This document shows positions 13,001-25,600 of a stretch of 64,000 bases of DNA, piece by piece (position 1 is the stretch's first letter; each line of letters begins with the position of its first letter). This stretch comes from Dromaius novaehollandiae (lineage: Eukaryota > Chordata > Aves > Casuariiformes > Dromaiidae), in assembly GCF_036370855.1 (NCBI RefSeq), contig NC_088102.1, positions 19,449,001 through 19,513,000 of the forward strand. The letters are read 5' to 3'. The notes under the pieces were generated by a model. It worked only from the letters and a program-made list of their open reading frames with translations, searched no databases and was not told the origin of the DNA. A program made the translations under genes and the position numbers.

Positions 13001-16000
13001 AGTAAAATAGCTGGATCCCCTTTGTGGATAGCTGCCTTATTACTCGCTATTTCCCTTTTAGCTTTTCAGGTTGAATAAGATGTTTGCCTGCTTATTTGAA
13101 CACAAATAGCCAGATATGTGACTTTACACCCAGGTCAAATTTTGAAAATCTTTTGTGGTACCATGTGATGCAGTACTTAGCTGCAGATTAACAGTTTTCT
13201 CTTGGTGAAGATTTCAAAAGCCAAGTAACATGTGGATAAAATTTCTCAGTAAATTAGGCTGGCCACTCTTGGGAATTTCATTATTAAAAGTAAAACACTT
13301 GTCGTGTAGTTTAGAAGAGTTCAAGTTCAGGGCATGGCTATAAAGAAGTCTGGATCTGCGAAGAAATCCAGATACACCTGTTGTTGAGATTGCTGAATAA
13401 AAATAAAGCTTTAACTGTTTGAGATGCTGAATAGGCTCTACTAGTTCAGTCAGTCTCTATTGTAATAGGTTAGATTTTTGACCAAATGCCATCTGGCTAT
13501 TTAGAATGGGTGCAGAAGTTCCCCATTGCTCGATGTTGTCATGAATGTGTTTTAGACAGCGGTGTTCGTATAAGCAAGGCAGCTGTGTCACCCTTAGATA
13601 CATGTAATGTGTATCGCTTTTGCTGTGTGTTGGGTCCCTATAGGCTGTGTGAAAGGAGGTGAGAGTGGGGCCCTGCCTTTTCTTTATCCTCTTTGGAGAT
13701 GAAATGCTCATAGGAACTGTAGCAGTGAACAGAATGTGGGTTGGTTAGGCACACCAAATGTGGCCACTATTCAGGGGCAGAGGAAGGAAACCTCTCCTGG
13801 GCTTAGGCAGGTTCTGGCCATGGTCTGGTCAGTCGATAACCAGCCGCTGGGATTTGCTGCACTACTTTTTAGATAATACCTAACAAATTAAACATTTTTT
13901 TTTTTAATTAGGAGTTGCGCAGCTCTGAATTGTGGCACCTAACTGCTGAACTAATTAAGTCCAATAGGAAGAGGCAGACAATAGCATTTAGATTCCCACT
14001 CATATTTTAAAACAAGACTTAAATTCTTTTCAACTCATTTTGCTGTAAGTGAGTGGTTGCCTTTTCCTGTGTGCTCTGCAAGTATATACCTTAACCTGAT
14101 CGTACATGAAGGACACGCTGATTTGCAATTATGCATTAATATTCTGTATACAACTATGTTCACAGTAATCTTCACAGTGGAACTGTTGTGTTCTGAGCTT
14201 CTGTGTTTCATGGGGAATTATGTGTGTCAGGTTAATGAGCTTCTCTGTGGGAAAATTTTAAAGAATTTTTTCTTTTTTAGATGGTTGCGTGTCACTTCCT
14301 GGTATGAAACTAACACATGGTGACACTGAATTGACTGCCTTCAGCATTACAGTTGCAGCTGTGGCATTATATCTATTACTGTAAGCAAATATTTACTCTG
14401 CTTAATTTCCTATAGAAGGTGTTAATCTGGAAATGATGTGGGGGTATATACATGCAGACACACACAAACACACAACTGTTCACATTGACTTTTGTAGATT
14501 CTGCATTTCTCTTAAAACATTCAGCAAGCAGAAATGTATACTAGGAATGACAAAACCACTTGCATCTAAACCACATAATGAAAAATCACAAAAATAGGTT
14601 TTTCAATTTCGAAGGCAGTTGTCATCGTCTGTGGTATTATCAGTCTGTCGTCTTTGATTTAGAGCATTTGATAGGATTAGCTGAGCTGTCAGTCTCTGCT
14701 ACTTCTGGGTTCTAGCAAATAGCATGAATAATGGAAGATTAAAGATACGCATCCATTTAAATATGCCATTGTTTAAAATTGCACTTAAGTATGCATTTTT
14801 ACTATTTTTTCAGGTAGTTTAGAAACCAATCCAGCCTTAAATGGCTTCAGCCCACTTAATATGAGAGGAGGTAGTTGAATGATATGGCTATTAGTCTATC
14901 AAAGACTCTTTAGTGGTACATTTTCATTTAGTGAGTTACCTGCAGCACGAAGGGTGGGCGGTAGCCAGGGGCCAGGGAAGGCTAGAAACACCTGGTATGG
15001 CTGATTCGTTCTGACATTTAATCATCATTGGGCCAGTTCAAGGGCTTCTCCATTATTCGTCAGCATTATTTGTCTGAAATTGCTTGAGTAGGATTGTCAT
15101 TTCGAATTTAGGAAACAATGATTTTTTTCCCATATTTTATTATTTTTATTTTATTAATTGATGTTTGAATATTCAACCACTTAAGCCACTTGTGCTGCCT
15201 GCCCTATGCATTCTAAGCTTGTGACTCAGCTTCTATCTCCCTGTCCTTCCTCTTTCTTTTTTCTTTTTTTTTTTTAACACCCTTCCCCCCCACCCCCCCC
15301 CCCAAACTCACAAGGAGGGCGTACAAATCAGGGTTCTCTTTAAAATGTCCATATATAGTATGGTTTGAGACTTTCCTTCTGGCTATTTGGCTTAGCTATT
15401 TTTTACTTGTTTGTGGAGGACTGCCCTTAGTCACCCCTCAGTTGCACTGCCTCAGTCCTATTTAGAGAATTTCTTTGATCAGAAGGGGTAGGTGGCTTTT
15501 AAAATGAATTGCAGTTTTCATATATTTATGTGTAAGGGAAAGATGAACCATCAATAGATGGAAAAAAATCACAGTAAGGTTGTGTTCAGGGATTTTCAGA
15601 TGCATTCAGGCATGGATTCTTTTGGGTTACCTGTTTAGTGTTTCTAAAATATCCCTGTTTAATTTTCAGTGTGAAATTTGTGAAGAGTTTCTTTGAGTAA
15701 AACTCTTCGCAAATAAGAATGTCACCAACCAAACAAGTGCTATAACATACAGAGTGTGGTACCAACAGCTCCGTGTTCTTAAAGGTAGAACCTTTTTCAT
15801 ACTTAGAATATGTTGCTTACTGTGTAATTTTACTTGGCTGGGGGTTTTTTATTGACTCCATTCCCCCATCCCACTATATTCTATAGATCAGGCTGTGCAG
15901 TTTGGTGTTTGTGCTGTTCTGTGTAGCTTTTTAGCCTTTCTTTCTCTTGTACTGCGTTCTTTTTCACTTCCCTAGAGATTCATTTAGATTTTTTGGCATC

Positions 16001-16572
16001 TCATTTTTTTGCTGGCTTTCTCTCGACTAAGCAGGTAACCTCAGACGTGCTCTGTCCCAGGGTGCATTACCCCTTTTCCCTGCTCAGAGGCCTGGCTGCC
16101 TCCAGGACTGTTTGCTCTCCCGCAGCAGAACCAGACCCATACGCTGCCTCTCTCAGCTCCTCTAGCTCACCTCTTCCACATCCCCTGAGATGCCTCAGGA
16201 GAAGAGGCAGCAGCAGGGATCCAGCTGACCTCCCAATGTAAGATGACACAATTATTCTAGGTGGGAGATCTAATAGAAAATGTTTGAAAAATGAGACAAT
16301 ATATTCTTTCTGAATTAAAAAAAAGTGCACTGGACCCTTGACTTTTCCTTCCCCCCCCCCCAAATAGATGTTCATCCCTACAGTAGTTAGGCTGAAAAAT
16401 GTTATGCCTCCTGAACTGGATAAAATTGAGCTTACCTAGTAAGTCAAAGAGAATAAATTCATTTTTTTCAGGAACCTCCTATGATCTCCTAGAACAACTT
16501 GCTGTGACTCCTGTAAATTCTCTGATGTGGAACTAGGACAACTGTAGTCAGTATCTGAGTTTATCTGATCCA

Positions 16573-16624
<52 letters not shown>

Positions 16625-19600
16625 AGTAACAAATGAAGAAATGGGATATTTCTTCACACATGTGGCAGGTTGGCTCCAGGTTAACAGAACCTTGAGGTCA
16701 GTGGTATTAAAGGCACTAGGGGCAATCAGTTACCCTTAATGAAGAAGATGGAAGCAATACTGGAATTTTTACGCTAAGAGCCCTGTCCTGCAAATACTTG
16801 TGCTCATGAAGAGATAACTTCTGGCTTCACTGTGCCAAAAAATGGAATAGGTCTCATCTTGAAGGAAGGATTTTTCTATGTCCTACATACTTAGGAAAAC
16901 CTCATCCTAAGGCCTATAGTTACACAATCTAGAAGTACTGAAGAAGTTGTCTCTCCTTTGCTGTGGCCAGTGGGTGTACGTTGTGGATTTGTTCTGTTTT
17001 GTGCGAGTTTGGGGGAGGGTAGTGGTGTGTTGGTTTTTTAAACAAGCTTTAAAACTTGGCACGTTTCCCAGTCCTGCCTCATTTTCCCAGTCCTGCTTCT
17101 GGTATGTCTCAGGGCTTGAATTGTGATTGCAGCCGCTCAGCGGCTGGCAGAAGGGTATTGTGTGCACAGCCTGACTTTGCACAGACTGTCTGAGGGGGCA
17201 GAGGCAAAGGCAAGGGGGGCTTGGAGGCTGAGGCAGTGTATAAGTAGCAGGAATGGGTTTCGAGGGCAGGGAAGCTTCTGGGGGAGAGAAAGCAAGCTGT
17301 ACAGGGTTAGGAGGCAGGGGAGCTACTGGGAAGAGGGGATTCTGAGTTAACCTCCTCATGCTATCTGCCATGTGTGTATAGGTTAGACTGCTGCTATATT
17401 GCAGGATTTTAGTTTTTAACAGATAATGTACAAGTTGTATGGGTAGAAGTAGAGTAATATATTTTTTTCCCCATCATTGAAGTATGGCAGCCACTGCCAA
17501 ACAGTTGAAGCTTTTTTTCTTCCTGGTTCTAGGCCTGGGTCAGTGGCTGACAGTGACATGGCAGCTTGCTGCATACATGAGCTCATTTGCATGGAAACAG
17601 GAGAGCTTTGAGTTGCCCCTCTGTTCAGTCAGCTTCTCTTTAAGCTCCTTCCCTCTTAGCTTCCCAGTTCATTGGCATGACTTTGCTTACAGAGGCCAAG
17701 CATCCATCTTGCTTCAGGATCAAACTCTGGCAACATCTGCTCGGAGAGTACTTTAGGAAAGATAATCTCCACGGTCAAGCCCAGGTGCCGTTTATGCTGC
17801 TTCTGTTTGCTGTGTTGCTATAGAGCCACATCATCAAACTGTATACGTATGTGTGGCTTCCGCATTGTAGTATCTGAGCATCAGTAAAATGAAATTGTTA
17901 CACTAAAAGCAAATATCAGAAACTGTATAGATATCCCTATTACCGACTTTACTCTAAAAGCTTGCTACAGTTGCTTCTCCTGTTCTTTCTCATGATGTGT
18001 TACAGTGACAAGCAGTATACAAAATCCATTGCTGCTCTAAAGGTGGTACAGAGTCCTGCTGGCTTATGTCAGTGGCAGTTCTGATCATTTGTACTTCAGT
18101 TTGTTTGAACCCCTGCTACATAGGTACTGTCTGTTATTTTCTGCCCACTCCTCTGACTCTCTCTCTGGAATATCTACATTGCTGTCATATGCACATAGCG
18201 CTGCTTTTGTTAGATGCTTTGGGATGAGCCTGCATTAAAAAAAAAAAAATTGATATACATATGTAAACTTTGCCAGATACATTTTAAAACAAAATACTGG
18301 ATCACTTCCTCTTTTATTTCCTTGTCAACACCCAGATTCAACGCTTGGCCCTGAAAGAGCTGTGAGTGGCTTAATTGACAGCCAGAGCAGAGCTCTGGGA
18401 GGCAGGTGTTTGGATTGTGTAGGAGTTTGTTGATAAGAGTCTTTATTATAGAGGAAATGCATGGCTTTGATCTATGGTATCAGCAGATAAAGGCTTTCAG
18501 ATTACTTTTTCTTTTTTTTTCTCCAGTGTTATGGTGTGCACATAGAATCTGAAGGTACATATTCATATCAATCATTTGCAGCTCTTTGCTGGTGACTCCC
18601 CCCCCCCCCCCCCCCCCATCCTTACCCAGGAAATAGTTTCTTCCGGTACAATTTTGATTTACTTTTGTTTCATTTTAAAGAAAGTATTAGTTGTCTTCCC
18701 TCTCCCTAATCTTTTCACTTTTTTTAATGTATGTATTTGCACCTATGTTTATATTCTATTCATAGAATGAGCTGTTCTTTATAACATACTGGATGTATGA
18801 GAGAGATGGTCTAACTAGATGATTTAGGGGTAATAAAAGTGCAGTCCTTCTTTTTCACTTCAGTACAGATTACATCTGGGTTTTGCAGTTTGCATAATGG
18901 ACACTGATCAAGTGATAACACTCTCCTTCTCTAATGTCAGTTCTAAAGCCAATATATGGTAATCTTTCCTAGGCTTCCCTGTATTCAAATGAGATAAAAT
19001 CCTTGTTATCAGAGACTGCCTTGGTCTAATTTACACAAGCAAAATATGCTCTTTGGTTCAAGAAAATAAAGAGGGAAGCTGCCCTGAATTGCTGTGTTCG
19101 TTCACCTGAAATAGTTAGCTGCTGGCACATGGGGAAGGTTTTGAAGTTGTAAATAGGTGCAAAGGTAATGTGCTTATTGGATTTTGAATTAACGTATGTG
19201 CATCGTGTATAATTAAGTCTTCCTAATGGTGCATTGTTGAGATATCAAGTCTTACTACCAAGGGAACCAATAATACTTGATCTTTTTTTTCCCCTTTTTT
19301 CATAGAGATCCTCGGCCAACCAACCAACGCGTTAACAAGCATGTAAATAATGACATCTATCTTCGGGTTCAAAACTTGACCATCTTAGTCAGAAACATTA
19401 AGACTTACTATCAGGTGAGATTTCTGCTCTCTGGTAATGGGTCTGTGGTGATTGTTATATTGTTTCAGCTAGTGCAGAAGCTGGTGGCTTGTTAGAGAAA
19501 CTTGCCAGAGGAAATGGAAAGGAAATTGTGTCTGTGTGAAAGCACTTTCAGCCATGCTTTCTTTATGAAACAGTGCAGCTACCTTCTCTAGCCTTCATGG

Positions 19601-22600
19601 CCAGAGGCTGCTTTTTTCTCCTAGAAAAGAGGAGGAAATTGTGCTTGAAGGCAGTGATAGCGGTTGAAGATTTGTGCAGCGAAGAGGCTATGCATCCTGC
19701 CCCCCCCCCCCCAAGGTTGCTGAAATTGGCATAGTATTTGTAGGTATAAAACTTGTTTAAAACAAGTAACCTTCTCTTAAAGGGGCTGCCTGCAGAAAAT
19801 ACATTATAAATGTTTTTAGCACTATAAAACTAACACAAACCAAAGTAGTATGAATTAAGAAAAATGAGTTTGTACATATCTTCAGGGCAGACTTTGTGCA
19901 CCTCTTTTTATGTGTTAAAGTAGTTGTTTGTTCTGACCATCTTCCTTCATAACAGACTTAAGTGCAGTAATGACTTCAGAGTCTCACAAATAGTGCTCTT
20001 AGGTAATATCCTTGAACTGACCCTCCATGTTCCACTGTGGTAACAGTGCTCCTATGAAATGGCAGTGGTGACAGCTGAGCACTTTCACAGGCTTAGATAC
20101 ATGTTGGGTCCTGCTGAAAAGCCATTGGAGTGATTTCAGTTACTTAAATAACGTTTCTGTATAAACATCCTTGTGTATATTTGTACTCCTTATTTGAAAG
20201 GGGTAACCATTCTGCTGTTTCCTTTTACACAACTTTTGCCAAATTTCATGCCATGTAGTATAAACTGGGCTTCAAACCCTGTGGACTGCTGAAATGATTC
20301 TGTACATGTCTGTCAATCATATAATGGTCAAGAAAATTTAAGGTGTAGGAGTTGATGTAAATGGTCTGTGCTCATCCTGGGCACCTTACCTCCTACATGT
20401 GTAGAAGAGATTGTATATTGTCCTTGCCTTTAAAATACAGAAGAGATGCAAGAATGCGTAAGAGGTAACTGCAGTAGTGCCTCTTGATGCCATTGACTTA
20501 GAGCTGCATACTGCTAGCCTGTGTTACTGCCATGACTTTTGCTTCTGGATTTGCTTTGGGAAGTCTAAAAGAGAGATGGATTTCTGAAAGTCATATGGAG
20601 TTGATGACTCCATGCAAGTTCTAGCTGCCTGCCATAGCTTAGCTTTGAGATGGTGTGCGAGAGCTTTATGTATATCTGAAGACCTCTGACTTATGTCTCA
20701 GTTGTTGAGCATGGGAGTTGCTGACAGGATTGGAGATGCTGATAGGATTTCTGAGACTTGTGATTTCTAAGAGAAAACTTTGGTCATAACTGGGGCTGAA
20801 GCTATTTTTTGGTTTTCTGTTACCTGCTGAACAGTGTAAATGGGCTGTGAGACAGGGGACAGGAGAAGTCTCTGTCTTTTCCTACCCCTCCCACAAGACT
20901 TACATTCCAGGACCCTTGTCCTACAGGTGTTGAAAGCTTTTATCCATGATACTCCTTTAGCTTGGAGATGATTATGTAACCTCTTTTAACAACATATGAA
21001 GAGATAAGATTCAGGAAAAAAGTGATTCAGAGTGATAAGCTATGTTGTTTAGTCTCTTGCTGACCTAACTGTTGGGTTTTGTAATCAATCTTATAAAGCT
21101 AGGTACAACTAAAATACACTAAGACGGTTTTTGTTAGGAAGTAGTAGTTGAGGCTTGTAGTAGTGGGCATAAGTCATGTTCTTACTGTAGTCCAGAAGTT
21201 GTACTGTGAGTCTTGCTATATATACTGTACCTGTGTGTATATGTGTTTGTATTGAATCTGACTGTATGTACTGTACACAAGCAGAACAGTTGCAAGAACT
21301 GATCATTCTTTTATTTTGGTGCTGAAAATGTGTAAGTTTAACAAAGCTTAAAATCATGTTGTTGTGATGACATTATATGAAAACCTATTTATCCTTGTCA
21401 CAGCCATGTTTCCATGGCAAATTCAAGATCTCAGTGCTAATCTCCCCTTTTATATGAAACTGCAACCTTTGACTCTCCATAGTCTGTGAGGAGTTAAAGG
21501 CCATCTATGCTGTAACTGATTGCTTAGTATGATGTCATATCTGTATGTGTCTCAGATATTTGGAGGGTTTTTTGTATTTTAGGATCTGAGATGCGTAATT
21601 TTAACTAGCTTTTTTTAAATAAGCCAAGCTGTTTATTATGAATGCTTTGGAATATATTAAAGATTGTGTTTCCTGAATTTAAAACATTTGGGGAGAATTT
21701 TTTAAATAGATTGAAGTTGTGGGCTTGTTTAAGTAATATTAATACTGTAGCTTAAGTTAAAATCAGGGTAGTGCCTTACTGACTGAAAACACCTAATCAA
21801 TTTAGGTTGCAGGCTGGAAGTGGGAGGGAAGGTTCCTGACAAACAATAGGAACATGAATTTGCTGCTTCCTCAAGAGAAACAAAAGCTTCAAAAATACAG
21901 TGTTGGCCTTGATACTTTCCTTTCTCTTTCACTAAATGTATCCAAGTTAGGTTTTTGGCTTAGTCACTGCATCTGATTGTCCGGGTCTCCAGATTGAGGA
22001 AGATGTATCCCCATGCTGTATGGAAGGATACTGATAGGTATCATGAAAGAATGCTTGCCCCTCTCTGCACTGGGTAGGAACAATTAAGCATGTGACTTGA
22101 GTTCATGGTACTGTAATCCCTGTGTCTAAGGAACATGACATCAGTAGCTACTAAAATTAAATCTGATATTCAGAAGCTAGATGATATTTCAGATCATATA
22201 ATTGTCTAGAATAAGTATATTGGTATAGCTGATCTTTCTTAAAGCAAAATTCTTCTTAATACAGATTATTTTACTTAAAACAGGGATAGGCCTGATCCAG
22301 AGGCATGAATCTAGGTACTTTCCATAATGTTGGGAACTTCCTGATCTGTCAGGCTCCAGGGTCTGTGCTGGGTATGACTGTGAACACACCTGGATGCCGG
22401 TGGATTTTTCGCTTCATGGGTCAAGCCAAGCCATAAAGATCAGTTCCTGTCTGTGCTTCAGCAGGCATAACTTGGGAAGGGTAAATGTGATGAAGAAGCC
22501 TTTTTCCAGGTTAAATGACTTCACATTTTTAGAAGTTTGCTCACTGAATTTTTTTGTTACCCTTCAAAGGGTTAAGTTCTCACATCTTTCAGTTGCAAAA

Positions 22601-25600
22601 ACCTGCTTGCTGATGGCTGCTAAAAATCAAGACTGTTAAGGTAAAATGGGGGACAGTATTGATTACTGCAGTATCTTTTTTTTTTTTTTTATGGGGTATA
22701 TAAAAATGGTTAGTCATGATAACAGGTAACATCTCTGCATTTCCCACTGAGCAGCCACACCTTTGCAGGTCTCTGTGGGAGGGAGGGATAGAGAGAGGGT
22801 GCCTCTGCTTGAGGCTTGAGAGTCTCCTCTTTTGAAACCAGGCAAATGCATCATTTTACTGTGGGATTTCTTGAGCATTAAGGAGAATCTGTCATTAACT
22901 GCATTTAATAACCGTTACAGTACTGGCTAGATGCAGAAATGGTAGGTTGTAAAATTTTTAGAGTTCATACCACATCTTTGTAAAGTACTGAGTGAGGCAG
23001 AACGTATTCATTGCTCATTGTATGAGTTTTTTGTTGCTTGGAGTTTGGACACTTGGCTTGCTTAATGCAGTGAGATTTGGCTATGGTCTGTAATTGCCCT
23101 GAGGAAGTTGATTAAAGGGATCTATAGAGAGCTGAATGGATCAGAGGAGGGGCACTCATTCACTTCTCACTGGTGCACGTGTTGTGCATCCTGGTCAAAG
23201 AAAGAAGTCTTTAACCAAGTACTGTAGCTAACCAGTGTGTTTGGAGCTGACTGACCTCAAGCTGTTGCCTGCTGGCTTGTGTCGATGACGTAGTTGGGAA
23301 TGTTGGTCCTTATGCTGACAAGCTGAGTGGTGACGGAAAAAATGTTACCTTGCTATCCCTGAATTCTGCTTTCACTTTGAAGTGATCCTGGTGTGGCCTT
23401 CACTAATGATTGGCACTGGCCCAATTAAATCATTTTGAAAACAGTTGAGGTGCAAGCATTGGCAAGCCCAAATGATGTGTTTGGTGCTACTGAAATAAAA
23501 ATGGTTGACCCTGGTTCACAGTGAGTTGGTATGGCCTTTATTGCCCTGGGGCCTTCTGCTTGTTTTCCAAATATAGTAGTGATTAATCTCAGCTTTGGCA
23601 ACTATCTTCATGGTGATGTCCTAGTAGCCCTGTTTCTGGCTAAGCCTGTTGGCAATGTGTGGGGTTTTGTTTTTTTTAAAGCTGAGACAATGTGTGCAAA
23701 AGCTGCTGTTGTTGCTTGTTCTGTCTCTGCTGGGAATGGGAGGAGAAAGGCCAATACTCCACATTTTCTGGCTATCTATTTGCCATGCTGTGGAAAATGT
23801 TTAAATCCTGAGGATGCTGGCCTTTGAAATGTCCATACTGGAGCAGCTGCCCCCACTCTCCCCAGTGCCTGGAGAACATGCTCAGCTGTGCAGAGTTTTG
23901 GAAGAGGCTTAAGGCAGGCTGGCAAGGGAAGCTTGGAGTGACTTTTTGCTTCCTCTGCTCATGTCATTCCTTGGTTTGAGGTTTTTTAAGGAGCTAAAAT
24001 TCCCTTTGTTTCTAGTTTATAAAAAGCTAAATTAAGATATGGGTCCATATTGATGTCAGCTAGATTCCTAATACTGAAAAATGAGTAATTACTCAAACTG
24101 CTTATCCTGCACTCTAGCAAAAATTCCTACTGTTTGCATAAAAACTTGGGGCTGATGGGGAGGAGGAAAAAATGAATGTTATCTCTTGCCTAGCCTCTGA
24201 ATGGGTATTTAGGCCACATCCGGAGAATATGGATTAGAAATGCTATTGGAAGAAGTGGTGCAATGTGGTCATGGCTGTGCCTTGTTGCCTGTAGTTCCTA
24301 TAGTTGCGGCCGCTAAATACTTAGGAGATAGCTTCATGTTTCTAAATATGTTGGAAATATTTCTCTCAGTAGCAATCTTTTTAAAATGAAGAAAATTCTA
24401 AAACCAGTTATGGCTGTGTGGCTTGTGCAGCTTCAGCGAGAAACTCGTAAACCTTAGCATTCCCATTAAACTGGGGATGTGGGTGTGGAAGCATTCACTG
24501 AAGGAACAGAAAGTGTTTGAGGGAGATTACTACAAATCCTACCCCTTCCCCTAAACTCACTTAGCAGGGCTCAGAGAGAAAGGTGAACAAGATGCCTTAC
24601 TTTTAAGGTATGTTTCCGATAGACCTGTGTCCTTATGTTTTTACTCGGTTGCTCTGTATTTGTATAAAACAAGTACAATCAACAGGGTTTTTATCAGATC
24701 CTTAGATAACATTGCACAGAGACATGATCACAAGGAGTTAACTGCATATTAGTTTCGGTGGAATGAATTGGCTGTTGCTGTAAGTGCTTGGCTTCTAGTA
24801 CTGCTGTGATTCCAGCCCGAGAAGGAGGGACAGTTTTGTCTTCAGCCTGGGGCAAAAGCTGGTTCTTCCAATCGGTCAGGCAGGGACTGAAATTTTCGCA
24901 GCTGAGGCCTTACAATACCAATAGCTTCCAGATCAATAAACAATCCTGCTCCTGTAACTGAAACATTGGGTCAGATTTAGAGTTCTTGAATGGATTGCAA
25001 GCAGGAGTTCAAACTTCAATCTCCAGATTTGGGCACAAGTTATGAACTGGCAACTGTATTCAAGCTATAAATAAAGTTCTGAAAGTAGCAATGTTCTTTT
25101 TTGCAAGTTGAGAACTTTCCCTAGTAGGCAGGCTAATTCTAGTGTACTAGTAAGCTAATCTTTAGCAAAGAAAACACCAAAATCCTAGAAATATGCATAA
25201 ATACACTTACTCTGAGTTCGAAAGGCATACCTCTGTTTTAAGAGGGAGAATTCTTGCCTACAGAGCTCTATTGAATTAGGTGTAAATATGGTATTTCATT
25301 GTATTTCTCACTTTTTCTGCTTGTGTTGCCTATTTGGTATGTTAGACTACAGTGTGCCAGGATGACTTGTTTTCCTTTGATTCCTGTTCCTTAGATGTCC
25401 TAATTTAGGAACCTGAGTAGGGAGAACCTATTCTACCTAGGGAGAAAGGGAAAACCTTTACTCATCTTGAGCTTTAAATTCCAAAATTATTAAGCTGGAA
25501 TGTGTACTTTCTCAAGGGCAAGATATCAGAACTTTTAACAGGTAAACTCCTAATTCAAATACTTTGCTGACTTCATGCACTCCTAAGTGTATGTTTTCTC

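Larger units (their letters stand above)
10511..19305 (+). other. CCDC88C: CCDC88C intron 2 (8.8 kb)
   Basis: Canonical GTAAGT donor and TTTTCATAG acceptor after a long pyrimidine tract. The content is AT- and T-rich unique sequence with homopolymers (T18 at 12525-12542, T45 at 16575-16619, C20 at 18598-18617, C-rich near 15286-15303) and a short hairpin at 15676-15714. I see no convincing exon or RNA gene. The first few kilobases are the likeliest place for intronic regulatory elements. Confidence 0.85.

Noticed and set aside
15676..15714. A microRNA gene
   Set aside because: The stem is only 15 bp and does not extend, shorter than needed for Drosha and Dicer processing.
16907..17371. 154-codon minus-strand frame, Pro/Leu rich
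   Set aside because: No recognisable family, no splice or promoter context, and overlapping frames on the other strand. Consistent with chance.
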